A stretch of 64,000 bases of DNA from Humulus lupulus (GCF_963169125.1 NC_084802.1:22661107-22725106); one strand, 5' to 3'. Shown: positions 11,683-24,412, counted from the first letter of the stretch. Numbers and translations are program-made. The notes: generated by a model from the sequence alone, not told the origin.

Positions 11683-13998
11683 TGTAACTACCCAAAATCA
11701 CTAATATGGCTTAAGGGCCTTGATTAGTGTGCCGGGAGGGCATAAGTGGCTTATGTGTATGTTTATTAATTTAATGCATGATTATATGATAAGCATGATT
11801 GTATGGTTATATGAATGTAAATGTGATTATATGCAATAATTGTGAGAACCACATTATCAAGTGGGTAAATCTGCAGCATGCGACTTGAGGCGATCCTAGG
11901 GAGCTAGTTAGCGGGAAAGTCACAGCGGGGCTTAATACTTGACTTTGGGCAAGTCAAGGGGTATTTCAGGTATGGTATGGTTATTTAGGTTATCGGGTTA
12001 TGGAAATAAATAATTGGAGATATATTTGAGGTTAGGAAGCTAAGGTGGGAATACTGGGGAATTTTACCATTTTGCCCTTGGGGACGTTTCCGGTACCTCG
12101 AGCCTCGGGATTGGTTTAATTGCTTGAGGATAGATAGATAAAACTTAGGAAAACAGTGGAAACTTAAGGAACTGACCCTTTCCTTTCTCTCTCCTTCTCT
12201 CTTCTTTTCTTCCAAGGAAATCACTGAAAGCTAAGGGGATTTGGATGGGAATTCAGAGATTTGAGCTGAGGAATTGGAGGATTAACTCAGTGGAAGCTAG
12301 GGAATCAAACTAGAAACTAAGGTAAGCATTAAATTTCCTTTTTGGTCAGTTGATTATGAGGTTTTTGGGCTGGAATCTAAGAGTTCTTAGGTTCTTAATT
12401 TCAAGGTTGAATTAAGGCTGAAAGCTTGGGAGTTAGCCCAGAATTTGCTTAGAGAAGTGGTTCTACAGTGAAGGTAAGCTTGAATTTATGATCTAATGGT
12501 CGAATTCTGATGTTTTCATGGCTGGTTTTTTTATGTTCCAGAGCTTCTGGGTTTCAGAAATTAAAATGGGATTTTAATGAGTTTCTAAGCTAGGTTTTTA
12601 CTGGATTATGTTACTAAAATCATGTTAGAAGTTTTGTGATCAAAGGATTTTGGAATTAGGATGGTTTGGGTGGTTTTGAGCAAGTTTAGGATGTTAAAAA
12701 TGGTGGATTTTCTGGGCACGAGAGGCTGGGCCGCGGCTCTGCTCTAGAGTGTTGCGGCCTTGCGAAGCAAAGAAGAGCCAAGGAGGCTCTGCAGTAGGGG
12801 AAGCGCCGCGGCGCCACAAGGTAGGGTCGCGGTGCGTGTCTGTGGTCAGAGAGGCCTAGCCTCTATTTTAGGGGGCGGGCCGTGGAACAGGTCTTTAGAG
12901 CCGCGGCCCTTAAGGGCATTTTTGGTTATTTTGAGGTTTTAAGCGTGGGAACCTAACCTAGGGTGCTCGGGATCGATTCCACCACCGTGCTTGGTGGAAT
13001 TCAATGTCCCGGAAGCTAGAACTTTATCCAGAAACGTTTAATTGAATATTAATAAAATCCCTTATCTTGGTTGTGATCAGGTAAAAGCTGGGGTTGGGAG
13101 ACGGATTGTGCTCAAAGGGCATTTCACGTAACCGAAGCGGTTGGAAATTAAAGGTAAGAAAATTGCACCCGGTTGTGGATTCATAATGGGACTAAGGGTT
13201 CCCTGTTTTGTATGCCTTATAGAGGATGGTATTATGTCATGTAAATGGTAGACAAATAGTCTAAGAGTGCCGAAGTTTACATTAGCGCACAGAGCGCGGC
13301 TCGGCCACTGGTAGCTGAGGACAGCTTATTATGCACTGAGCTCGGTTTAAGTGGGCCGGAGTCAGTGGGGTAAACAGAGGGTGCGACCTAAAGGTGTCGA
13401 CCCTATTTATTGTGTAATCTGGTTATTGTGGTTAATTGTTGAATATGATATGTTGAATGGCTAATTGTTAGCTTATGAATTCATGTTTATGCCAATAAGT
13501 TATATGTTTATTAGGGATTGCTAAATGTTTAAACATGCATAAAGGGTTTGTGATTATTATCAGTACTTATGTTATGATATTACGCATTCTTGCTGGGCCT
13601 TGGCTCACGGGTGCTTCGTGGTGCAGGTAAAGGCAAGGGCAAGCTTGATCAGCCCTAATTTAGAGAGCTCTGGGAGCATAATGTACATGAACAGCTGCTC
13701 AGCCGCCACGGTTGAAGGGAGACAGGGAGAGGAGAACCATAAACATCTGTTTTGCCTTTAGAATGGCTAGTGGTTGTCTGTACACTGAAATTTTGTAAAC
13801 ATACTTTTAAATGCTGTTTCTTTTGGGATCCCATGTATAAAATGTTTAATTATATAAAATGTATCTTTTGAGGCCAAAACCTTTTAACTAGCTCATTCAT
13901 GATTTCGATAACACGTTTTTAACTAAATGACTTGATTAGCAAGTCCTGCACCTTTATAAATACACAGTGTAGCGATCTTGGCTATCCAAGGCGTTATA
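11683..13998 (+). mobile_element. T2: solo LTR inserted in the 3' LTR of D
   Basis: It starts TGTAACTACCC, ends AAGGCGTTATA, and is flanked by a perfect 5-bp duplication ATAAC (11678-11682 and 13999-14003). Length 2316 bp. It shares with T1 and T-frag the block GGCTCACGGGTGCT...GTGCAGGTAAAGG (about 13595-13635) and the AGCCGCCACGG motif. It carries a GC-rich palindrome cassette at 12730-12907. There is no gag, pol or primer-binding site, so a solo LTR is the simplest reading. Confidence 0.85.
12730..12907. repeat. Palindrome cassette of T2 (GCCGCGGC type)
   Basis: GCCGCGGC occurs at 12730-12737 and 12900-12907. The perfect 12-bp palindrome GCGCCGCGGCGC lies at 12803-12814. The surrounding DNA is markedly richer in GC than the rest of the LTR, and the cassette ends at the conserved GCATTTTTGGTTATTTTGAGG. 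Confidence 0.7.
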
Positions 13999-14192
13999 AT
14001 AACACAGACTTGTGGACTAGGCAGATTTTAACTGCTGAACCACGTAAAAAAAATTGTGTCCATATTATTTGTTTCCTCTGGTATATTTCGTTTAATTGCT
14101 ATTCTTTTCTAAGTTGACGAAAAACGGCGTCAACATTCTCTTCATTAAAATTGAGTGTAGGGGTCTCTTTGAACTATTTTACAAAATATAGG

Positions 14193-14810
14193 TGTTTACA
14201 AAATAGCTCCTGATGACGTGGCAAGAATTTCTTACACGTAGTTGGCACGTGGCAGTTCTGAAGTGAAGGGATGTTGTTCGCCTATCGATCAGATGATTAT
14301 TGCTTCATCAAATCTTGTGTTTAGGTGCGACCAGTCTGGTCACATGCTTCTATTTACTTCCTATAAGATACACAATCTTGTAATAACTACATTGATTATA
14401 TTTTCCTTTTATTACCTTGATACGCGGATCTTAATGATAATTAAGGCCCATTGGCCCATGTAACCCCCCTTGAGCCTATAAATAAGAATGAGAGGGCTCC
14501 AGGAGGGGACTTTTGACTCTTAGACTTTTAATCTTTGTATTCAGAGAGAAAAGGCATACTGTGATTATCCACCAAAAGTTGTATTACTCCCAAGGCTTGT
14601 GAAACTCAAAAACCCTAGTTCTTTGATCACAATTTGGGATTCAATATCAATAAGAATACTAAGTGGACGTAGGTCATTACCACCTTGTTGGGTTCGAACC
14701 ACTATAAATCGCTTGTGTCACTTTCTTCCCATTTGATTCTCTTCTTGATTTTCTTTTTCGTTCTTTGTCTTTATTTAACTCCACGTCTTTGGAAAAATCA
14801 AGGGTCAACA
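14193..14810 (+). repeat. 5' LTR of element E
   Basis: It is 618 bp, running from TGTTTACAAAATAG to GGGTCAACA. A TATA box (TATAAATA) is at 14477-14484, followed by the leader that begins the element transcript. It aligns throughout with 25264-25901. The main gap is a short duplication of AGAATTTCTTAC present only in the 3' copy. Confidence 0.92.
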
Positions 14811-14831
14811 TTTTGGTGCTTTCATTGAGAG
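14811..14831 (+). other. Primer-binding region of element E
   Basis: TTTTGGTGCTTTCATTGAG directly follows the 5' LTR. Nearly the same segment follows the 5' LTRs of A and B. Its position fits a tRNA primer-binding site, but I cannot assign the tRNA. Confidence 0.5.
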
Positions 14832-14859
14832 ATAAATCAAAAGGCTTTAAGAAGATCAA

Positions 14860-16998
14860 ATGGCGAAGACATCCAAGAGAGCTGGACAGGTTGCTGGCGC
14901 TGCGTCATCTCAACCTCCTCCTCCAAATGTGGCTGAAAATGAACCACACTTGGATTTTGAAGAGGAGGAAATGGATTCTGAGATGCCGAGGGAAACATTG
15001 GGGGTGTTGCAGGATGAGTTGGCCAATCTGAGGGCCAATCAGGAGAATGCAGCAAAGACCTTGGCGCTGCAGCAGAGGGAGATTGAGTGTCAGCGTTAGG
15101 AGTTGAATGAGCGGCAGGCGGACATGGATTGTCGGCAGAGAAATGCCACGGTCGCTCTTGAAGTAGCCATTCAGTTGGCCCGAGGACAAGTTGCACTAGC
15201 CTCTCAACCAGATCAGCCACCAAATGCACAACCGCAACGGGCCCAAAATCTGAGTCCTCCAATTCAGCCAGCGAGCCTTCAAAGGCCGGAGCAACCGCCT
15301 GTTGCTCAGGAAGATGTCCCCATTCAGGATCCTGAGCAACAACCACCCTCTCAAGCTAGTCACGACAATCCCCAATGCCAGAGGCAGAATAGGGCCGGGC
15401 AACCTCCCCGAAGCCCTATATGCCCAGGGGACGATGATTCAAATCCACCAAGCAGGGGGTAGCGTCTTTCTGCTAACAGAAGACACAACGAGTCAGGCTC
15501 TTCGGTCAGGGGCCCCCCATGGCATAATAATGCACGGGGACCCACCAACAAACGCAGGCCTCCCCCAACGCTCGGGAGATGCCAGCCAAAAGGGGAAACA
15601 ACATGACCAGCCAGTCGCGCCATAGTCGGCCACAGTTTAGGGATGGCCATGACTACAATGAAGCTGATTCCGGCAGGGGGAATGCTGTTCGTGGGCATGA
15701 GGAAAGAGGTGGAGATAGGAACCCCCCACCAAGAGGTAATAGGCCTGCGACCCAGAACGCTGGGGGGCAACCCAGACAGCATAACGTCTTTGATCGGGTA
15801 GGTGCTAGCGAGCAAAGATGCCGGGATGATGACTTGAGAGACGTACTCAATGACAGACGCGAGAGGCACGATGAGTACGCTCCTCCGGCACCAGTCGCCC
15901 CAGCGATCCCAGATGCGGTTCAGGCTCAAATTGATGCTCAGAACCAGGCGGTACATCAACTGGTCGGGAGCCGGACATCCTACATAGAGTACGACCAGAG
16001 GAGAGGCACTACGTTTGTGCAGAGGATTGTTGTGGCAGAAACCCCAAGCATGTTCAAAATGCCAGTACTGCCGAACTTTGACGGGTACAAGGACCCAGTA
16101 TCTCATGTGAACAAGTTTGAGATACAAATGGATATTCAGAAGGTGTCGGACAATGCCTGCTGCAAGATCTTCCCTGACACCCTATCTGACACTGCTCAGG
16201 AGTGGTTCTTTAAGTTCCATCCTGCTAGTATAGTATCGTGGGAAATGTTCGTAAAGGAATTTTACGGACAATTCTACGCTGGTCACGTACACCCCACTGA
16301 GGCCAACCAGCTGGTCGAGATGCGACAGAAGGATGGAGAGCCCTTAAAGGAATACGTCCAATGTTTTATGTGGGCAGCAGCTGGAGCCAAAATAGTGGGT
16401 GATGAGGGAAATATGATGGCCCTAACTGCTAGGGTTAGGCGCCATACTCCCCTCTAGAATAGCCTAAGAAAGAATGGGGTTAAAAGTACCCAAGAATTTC
16501 TTGATTGAGCTGATCGATACATCAAGGTCGAATATGCAATCGCCAACGAGGGGAAATCGCCTACGAAAGACAAGGGACCAAAGGAAGATCCCGCCAAAGC
16601 CGCCAATGGGTCGGATAAACCCAATGGCAATGACAAAGACAACGGAAATGGAAATGGCAAAAATGGTGGAAAAAGGGCGAGCAATGAGCCATCAATGTCC
16701 GAAAATAAACGCCCCAAAGGCAATAGATATGATCCGAGATTCACCAACTATATAGCCCTTGTCGAAAGTAGAGCAGATCTACCAAGCGACCAATGCCAAT
16801 GTCCCTTATAAGCGACCCGCACCTATAAGGAAGGATATCTCCAAGAGAGATACAACAAAATTCTTTCATTTTCACAATGACTACAGACATGACACCAATG
16901 AATGTAACCAATTGAAGGATGAAATTGAGTTCCTTATCAGACAGGGACACCTCAGGAGGTATGTACGAGCTAGAGAAGGGTCTCAGCGAGAGGCTTAA
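14860..16998 (+). pseudogene. gag of element E, broken
   Basis: The first ATG after the primer region opens MAKTSKRAGQVAG. An acidic and Gln/Pro-rich N-terminal part (14860-15460) precedes the retrotransposon gag core. The core lies at about 16050-16420 and contains FDGYKDPVSHVNKFE, DTAQEWFFKF and a W-x-F-x(6)-Y block. The C-terminal part (16759-16998) has FHNDYRHDTNEC...LKDEIEFLIRQGHL, a recognisable Tat-type Gag tail whose zinc-knuckle Cys and Gly are altered. A CAG-type stop at 15097-15099 and several frame changes (near 15460-15580, 16455, 16750) break it. The product would form the virus-like particle core. Confidence 0.85.
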
Positions 16999-17163
16999 GG
17001 AGGCAACGAGCAGGCGCTTGCACGCCAACGCTCGCCACCTTTACAGCCAGCTCCTGTGGCAGGTACATTACTCACCATCTGTGGCGGCCCACACCTTGCA
17101 GGAGATAGTGGGAAGTTAAGGGAGTGATATGCTCGGACCTTACGCCATGACCAGGACATTGAG

Positions 17164-20100
17164 ATGATGAATGTGGAGGATCGGTCACCTAAAAAAGCTC
17201 GAACAGAGGAGGAGTTGATTACTTTCTCTGAGGACGATGCCCAGCATGTCCGATTTCTACTTTCAGATCCGCTGGTCGTGGACGTCCAGATTGCCAATAT
17301 GATGGTTAAGAGGGTGCTGGTTGACACAGGGAGCTCAGTCAACATTTTGTACAAGTCTTCACTGGAGAGGAGAAAGTTGTCCGTCAAGGACCTGGAGCCG
17401 TGCAACCAAACCATATACGGTTTTTTTGGCGAAGGGCTCGCGCCAACAGGGTCGATTAGGCTCCCAGTTACAGCAGGAACTGCACCTGCAAACAGGATAT
17501 TACTCACTACTTTCATAGTAGTTGATTGTCCTTCTGCATATAATGATGTGATTGGGAGGCCTATTCTGGTCGACCTGCGAGCCGTAACCTCAATTTGGCA
17601 CCTTGCCATGAAATTCCTAACTGACGCAGGAGTAGGATGCGTATTGGGAAACCAACGAGAAGCGAGGGAGTGCTACAACGCCTCGATATCTAAGGCAAAG
17701 AAAGGGGGATCGAGGGAAACCGCCAGAAAAGAGTTGCAAACGACCAATGAAGGGAAAGCCCAATTAGGTGATTGTGTCACCAAATAGGGTGCTGCCAAAA
17801 GTGAGGATAGAGATTTGGATCCTCGCTTTGGGGATTTTGATGAAGAAGTAAGACCCATCGAGGACCTTGAAGAGGTCCAACTCGATGAAACAGATCCGAC
17901 CAGGGTTGTGAAAGTCGGTAAAAACTTAGAGACAACAACGAAACAAGAATTGGTGGAATTTTTAAGGAAAAACCAGGAAGTCTTTGCCTGGTCGCATAAA
18001 GACATGGTTGGAATAGACCATGCGGTCATTAGCCATGTCCTGAACGTAGAAAAGAGTTTTCCACCAGTACAACAGAAAAGGAGGCTGCTCGACAAAGACA
18101 GATCAAAAGCTCTAAAGGAAGAAGTCGAGAAGCTAAAGGAGAATGGATTCATCAGGGTAGCATTTTATCCATCATGGGTCTCTAATCTCGTACTAGTTCC
18201 CAAGCTGAATGGCAAGTGAAGAACGTGTGTGGATTTCACAGACCTTAATAAAGCCTGCCCTAAAGATTGTTTCCCACTCCCTAGAATCAAACAGCTGGTC
18301 GATGCCACTGCAGGGCACAAGATCCTCTCATTCCTGGATGCATACTCTGGGTACAATCAGATCAATATGCATCCATATGATGAGGATCAAACTAGCTTTT
18401 GGGTCAATACATGGCTTTACTATTACAAAGTAATGCCCTTCGGTTTGAAAAATGCTAGTACGACTTACCAGCAACTAGTCAATCACATGTTCAAGGAGTT
18501 GATCGGTACAAATATGGAAGTATATGTTAATGACATGTTGGTTAAGTCAAAAAAGGCAGAAGGACAAATAGGGGACTAGCAAGAGTGCTTCAACGTCTTG
18601 AATAAATACCAGATGAAGCTAAATCCCCTCAAGTGTTCCTTCCGAGTTGGATCAGGGAAATTCTTAGGATTTATAGTAAACTCACGAGGAATTGAGGCCA
18701 ATCCCAAGAAGATCAAAGCCCTGGTCGATATGAAATCGCCAACGAGGATCAAACATGTTCAAAGTCTAACCGGAAGGATTGCTGCTTTAAGTAGATTTAT
18801 TTCCAAATCGACGGACAAATGCGTCCCATTTTTTAATCTGCTTAGAGGCTACAAGAAATTCGAATGGACGGAGGAGTGCGAGCAAGATTTTCAAGCTTTA
18901 AAGACGCACATGTCGCAGCGACCAATTCTATCAAAGCCGGTTGATAAAGAAACCATGTTCATCTACTTGGTGATCATAGAATATGCTGCTAGTGATGTTC
19001 TAGTAAGAGATGAGGAGAATGTGCAAAAGGTCGTGTATTATGTAAGCAAAAGGCTAATAGGAGCAGAACTGAGGTATCCTCCTATTAAAAAATTAGCCTA
19101 CTGCCTGATCTTAGCCTCCAGAAAGCTGCGGCCGTACTTTCAATCTCACCCAATCACAGTTTTAACTGACCAACCTCTACGGCAAGTTCTGCATAAGCTA
19201 GAAGCCGCAGGCTGATTATTGAAATGGGCGATTGAACTTGGGCACTTTGATATCTCTTACTTACCACGAGCAGCGGTAAAAGGACAAGCACTGGCCGACT
19301 TCGTTGCAGAGCTCACTGGGCTTCCAGACAGCGAGCAGGTTGAAGAGCAGATCGAAGCGCCTGAACCTCAAAGCCAAACTCCTTCTTGGAAGTTGTTTAC
19401 AGACAATTCTTCTAATGAGCATCACGCTGGAGCCGAAGTGATTTTGATAATGCCTGAAGGGCATCGATTTCACTGCGCAATCAGATTTGACTTCGCTGCT
19501 TCTAACAACGAAGCCAAGTATGAAGTGCTGCTCGCAGGATTACGGTTAGCCAGAGACATGCACATAAAGTCACTTAAAATCTAGAGTGACTCTCAGTTGG
19601 TGGTTAATCAAATCATTGGAGAATATTAGGCTCGAGGTCTAAAGATGGTTGCCTACCTAAATAAAGCAAAAGATTTGTTGGCCCAATTTGAGAAGTATAC
19701 TCTCCAGCAAGTACCTCGCGACCAGAACTCGAACGTTGATGCTTTGTCCAAGTTAGCAAGTGCCAAGGATGCTGACACACTAAATATAGTACTAGTTGAG
19801 CGATAGTCTGCACCAAGCATCCAGGTAGAAGAAACCTCTCTGGTGATTCAGGCGGCTGATACTTGGACTGCACCTTACATAGAGTACCTGACACATGATG
19901 TGTTGCCGATGGACAGAAACAAAGCCAGGACTCTCCAACGACAAGCTGCTAGATATATCCTGGTCAATGGGATCTTGTACCGAAGGGGCTACTCAATGCC
20001 ACTCCTCAGGTGTATTTCAAAAGAGAAGGCCAAAGAATTGATGAGAGAGGTCCATGAAGGCTTTTGTGGGGACCATGCTGGGGGGCAGAATTTATCAAAA

Positions 20101-21096
20101 AAGATCCTGAGGCAGGGATACTTCTGGCCAAAAATGAATGAAGATTCGATGGAATTTGTGCGAAGATGCGACAAGTGCTAGAGATTCTCCAAGATTCTGT
20201 GAGCAACCCCTAATGAACTAAAACAGATGCAAAGTCCGTGGCCATTTGCAGTCTGGGGTATAAACCTAATCGAATCTTTGCCCACAGGGAAAGGCGGCAT
20301 CAAGTACGTCGTGGTGGCCGTTGATTACTTCACAAAGTGGGCCGAAGGTGAGCCACTTGCAATCATAACGACCAAGAAAGTACTAGATTTCATAGTCAAG
20401 AACATCGGGTGTCGCTATGAATTGCCAAGAAAAATTGTCTCAGACAACGGCACACAGTTCGATAGTGATCTATTCACGGATTTTTGCGAGCGACATGGAA
20501 TTATCAAAAGCTTTTCTTCAGTTACTCATCCTCAAGCAAACGGACAAGTCGAGGCAGTCAATAAGACACTAAAAGATACTCTGAAGAAAAGACTTGAAGC
20601 AAATGGGGCATGGCCAGTGCAATTGCCTGAAGTCCTCTGGTCGTCCAGAACGTCCCATCGCATAGCGACAGGCCATACCCCATTCTCCTTAGCCTATGGA
20701 TATGAAGCTATGTTGCCAGTTGAACTAGATCCGCCATCGCATCGGAGGATGGCATACAATCAAGGCTCTAACAGCCAATTATTGATGTAATCTCTGGATT
20801 TGGTCGATGAGAAGCACGAGCAAGGCCAGCTCCAAGTGGCAGCTTACCAACAAAAGGTCGCCTGGTATTTCAATTCTAAAGTATGTGAAAGGAAATTTAG
20901 CGTGGGAGATCTTGTACTCCGAAGAGTTTTCCTTAACACCCGCGACAAAGTCGCTGGAGTACTCGGACCTAACTGGGAAGGATCGTACCAAATCGAAGAA
21001 GTCCTTTATCCAGGCACTTATAAACTTGCTCGCTTAAATGGAGATCTCATTCCTCGCTATTGGAATGGAGAACACCTGCGTAAGTACTATCAATAA
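17164..21096 (+). pseudogene. pol of element E (PR-RT-RH-aRH-IN), inactivated by transitions
   Basis: The protease has VLVDTGSSVN near 17325. Reverse transcriptase spans about 18080-18800, with the palm motif reading YVNDM instead of YVDDM (near 18525). A gypsy RNase H follows, then a second RNase H (about 19380-19770) in which the expected AEYE reads AKYE. Integrase has its H-H-C-C region at 20050-20180. In its core the first Asp of the GIDLIG-type motif reads GINLIE; SDNGTQF and the HPQANGQVEA glutamate are kept. In-frame stops near 18218, 18579, 19215, 19584, 19628, 19806 and 20180 all fit CAG-to-TAG, TGG-to-TAG/TGA or CGA-to-TGA. The ORF ends YYQ-stop at 21096. Three separate catalytic residues are lost, so this copy cannot supply Pol. 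Confidence 0.9.
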
Positions 21097-21785
21097 ACAA
21101 TTCTTCTTAAAGAATTGGGTTGTATTAATTTTACTTTTTACAAGTTTATGAACAAGGGTTAGTCATTTTTATGATTGATCACTTATAAGTGTAAGGTCAT
21201 TTTATTGATCACTCGTACAGACACAATTTGTCCATTTATTACGAGAAATAAAAGGGACTGTGCGCAGCCAGTCAATCTTGCCAAACTATTGTATTTATTA
21301 CAAGTATTTCCTCAATACGTGTGTTGTTTTGCTATATTTTCATTTTTACAAGTATTTATTCCAAGCAGAAATGTTCGAACAGGTCCTAGTCAAGGCAAGT
21401 GACTGAGGACCTAAAGCTCCTCAATCACTTGGGGGGCATATAAGGTACCTAGTAAGCAAAGCATATATAAGGTATGTAAACACACGAGCAAAATAAGTGA
21501 AAGCATGCCAGGGTACTTAGAGTATTTTTCAAAATTTTGTTATTTTGTTAAATCAAACCAAAGTACTATGCTAAGTTCGGTCATACAAACATATGTTATA
21601 ATAAAATGCACGTATTATAATATCAAAAAAGGAATCCCTTTACACTGCGAACAGTCACTGCTCAGATGTAATTGTTTGTTAAAAGGAAAAAAGCTGCCCA
21701 TGTAGCAATAAAGATAGAAATTGTCTTTACATCACGACCTGTAGGTCGTGTATCTATGAGATAAAGTTAAAGAAAAATAAACGTA
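21097..21785. other. Spacer between pol and the antisense gene of E
   Basis: The spacer is AT-rich, with no believable ORF. It would hold the 3' ends of two converging transcripts, pol from the left and the antisense gene from the right. I see no clear terminator-type signal. Confidence 0.5.
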
Positions 21786-24412
21786 CTACGAGGCAAGAGG
21801 GTCTTGAGGAATGTCCTGGTCGAAAGTGGTTCCAGCTTCATTTTTAGCGCCATCAATCCCCGTTGCTAGGGAGATTTCTGGGGAGGCAGGAATGTTGGCT
21901 CTTTCTTCTTCCTCCAGGCGAGCGGTACACCGGGCTATTTCAGTTCGCCTCAGGTGCTCGGAAAGATAATTGAAGTTGGCCCCATGGTTATGCTTGCATA
22001 ACTCATAGAAGCAAAGGTGGGTGGCTTCCCTATACTTCTCCAAGTTGTTGGCATTAGTCTCCTCAAGTTCCTTGACGCGCCCCTCCAACTCCTCAGTCTC
22101 CTTTCTGCTCGCGATCAGATCGGCCTTAAGCTGTTTGGACTCTTGGTAGTTAAGTTTAGCACACTCCCTAAACTTCTCTTTGTCTTCATTGGCTTTGGCT
22201 AGGGCAGTCTGAAACTGCGGAAGCTCTTCAGCCAGCTTGGAGTTTTGCTCGAGCAGTTCAGTGTTCTTTCCGAGCAGTTCTGTGTTTTTCTTGAGCAATT
22301 CAGTGTTTTTCCCCTCAAGCGCCTTCGTCTCCTCAACGTGCTTGGAATCAGAGTCTTTGGTCTGGGTGACCAAAGCCCCTGTGCGGCGCCAACCAGCAGT
22401 TATAGTAAGCAATCCCTGCGATCAGGAAAAGAGATAAGATGATGGCAGAAAAAGACAAAGTAAAATAACTTAGCGATAGAAATCAACTTACACTGGCTAT
22501 CTCATTCAGCCCTCAATTTATTATCTGATCAGCCTCCATGGAGTTGGTGCCAACGATGGCCTCTCGGCTGCATTTGTGCTTTGAGAGTTTGTATATTCTT
22601 TCACTAGCCGATCCAACCACGATACTGGTCAAGGCGTCTCTAGGTTGATCGTGAGGTGTCTGGTCGGCAGGCGCTAGAGGAGTAGAGTTTTGGTCAGCTG
22701 GTGCAGAGGGAGACTGTTGGTCGAGCGGTGCCAGAGGGGGTGTTGTTTCTTTTGAGGGAGCAGCAGTTGGAAGATCCTCAGTCCAGGCCTTCTTGGTTGA
22801 AGGGGCCTTGCTGCTTTCTCCGCAATGTCGCTTGCTCTCTTTCTTCCTGCTCGAGGGAGCAGGAGGTGTGGTGTAACGATCGAACATATCTCTAGACGAC
22901 ATATCTGTAAGTAAGGAAGCATGGCAAACAGTTAGACGATATGTATAGATGGAGTTAAAAATGAGAACAAGGAAATTATAAGTAGAGTACCCAAGCTATA
23001 ACTATTGGTCGCTACATTACTTATTGAACTACTGCTAGACTCACTCACTGCCTGGAAGAAATTTGAATTTAAATTTGGAGTGTACTTAAAATTGTTGTCC
23101 CCGTCAAATAAATGACAGGGAATGGGCAAATTGTCTAAAAGTGAGAAGACAGTACTGTTCTCGTCTGAAAACTTTTTGATGGGTGCAGGGGGTTCAGATA
23201 CTTTCTTTTTTCCCTTTCCCATAGGGGCAGGGGGAACATCTACTCACGGGGTGCTGGAGGGTTCCCTGATTATCACTCCAGTTGTCCTCCTCCTCGGAGG
23301 CTGCGACACGTCTTGGTGCTGCTCGGGAACTTCTCCGCCAATGGCACTCCCCGCCGTTGACTCCCTCACATCCTGGTGAGGAGCCAGAAGACCGACCAGC
23401 CTTAGGTTGGCTTCGGTGACCAGTTGTTTGACGCTTTTCTCTATGCCAATCATGCTAGCCAGTGATGCTGCTCGAATCTCCATTTCTGGAGTAGGAGCTG
23501 GTCGCTGCCATGGACTTGAAGAGGGCTAATTTTCTAAGGAGGATGCAGATAAAATAAAAGGAAATAAACGACTAGAGAATGAAGAAGTAACCTCCTTGGG
23601 TGAAGGCTAGGTTGTTGGCAACCAGATCAGTAGTTAAAAAGTACTCTTGGAAGTACTTTCCTACATTGAACTTATATAGGTAGTCTCACTCAGGAAGATG
23701 CGGGTCAATTCCTGATGGCAGAGATGAAAAAACCCCGTGTTGTCCTGGTTGGGGTGGGATTTAAGATCAAACAAGTAGTTGACCTCGTGCGGTGTGGGGA
23801 CAGGCTACTTTTTATGATTGTAAAGGATATAGAGCGCATAAAGCATTCTATACCCATTCAGAGAGATTTGGAAAGAAGTGACCCCAAAATAAATGGCCAC
23901 TCCCTGGAAAAAAGGATGAAGAGGCAAGATTGTTCTTGCCTCAATATGATACCTCGACCAGGCGCTCATGGCGCAGCCGGGAAGGTTTGCTCGCTGGTCG
24001 TTGGTAGGTTTGAATAAAGTTACCCCAGAAAGTCCGTACTTCCTGAGGTAATTGGTTAGCATCCTAGCAGTGATTTGGCTAGGAGGAGCAACGTACCATT
24101 CGACGCTGGTCGAAGGACGTCCCGGGGTTGGGCCTGTGTTTGGATTTCGGGATTAGTATTTTCAGCTTGACCGCTAGTTGAAGGGATTTCAGCCTGAGAA
24201 GCAGGCTGAGTTGTTTGAGGATTGGTTGGTTTCTTTTTTTGGGCGGTGGATTTTACTCTACCCATGTTTGATGGACTGATCAGAGGTCTGTTGGATGGGG
24301 CTTGGGAAAAAGGGATCTCTAGTATAAGTAAAGACGGTTGTTCTTCATTCACAAGCAGCTGGGCGAGCAGGACGTCGTCGATTGGCCTCTCACCTCCCCA
24401 CGGATCTTGCAT
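21786..24412 (-). pseudogene. Antisense gene of element E, spliced and broken
   Basis: The ATG at 24410-24412 opens MQDPWGGERPIDD, just after an acceptor-like CTGTTCGCAG. One frameshift downstream, the segment about 23700-24080 reads LRKYGLSG...IEARTILPLHPFFQGVAIYFGVTSFQ, which aligns with LPLKSFFKDFLDFFGLAPFQ in element B's antisense gene. Two Pro/Ser/Thr-rich exons follow (22932-23483 and 22513-22902). The last exon (21786-22412) is a coiled coil with repeated NTELLKK/NTELLGK/NTELLEQ units, ending DIPQDPLAS. The domain order (globular N-terminus, basic linker, coiled coil) is the same as in B and D although the sequences differ greatly. Function unknown. Stops include TGG-to-TAG/TGA changes. 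Confidence 0.7.

Larger units (their letters stand above)
1..14135 (+). mobile_element. Element D: 3' part of a Tat-like Ty3/gypsy LTR retrotransposon, heavily nested
   Basis: The element reads left to right and its 5' LTR, gag and pol lie outside the window. What is visible is the spacer after pol (1-295), an antisense gene (9947 to 296, minus), a polypurine tract and the 3' LTR ending at 14135 with GGCGTCAACA. Removing T2 gives a 3' LTR of about 838 bp, matching the LTRs of A (837 bp) and B (839 bp). The antisense gene aligns along its length with that of element B at 27991-30797, which fixes the orientation. Three solo LTRs have been inserted (T1, N2, T2), and N1 sits inside T1. Positions 1-295 hold no gene and match the spacer downstream of B's antisense gene. 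Assignment to the Tat lineage is inferred from its relatives B and E. Confidence 0.8.
10977..14135 (+). repeat. 3' LTR of element D, interrupted by T2
   Basis: It starts TGTTACACCC and ends GACGCC-type sequence GGCGTCAACA. A TATA box (TATAAATA, 11573-11580) lies in the position seen in LTR A. T2 (11683-13998) interrupts it downstream of the TATA box. The two parts rejoin at the duplicated ATAAC to give an LTR of about 838 bp homologous to 61208-62044. It is more diverged from A than A is from B, so D appears older. Confidence 0.85.

Noticed and set aside
14136..14192. Short segment between the D LTR and element E as a gene or regulatory site
   Set aside because: Only 57 bp of flank ending in the ATAGG duplication; nothing recognisable.
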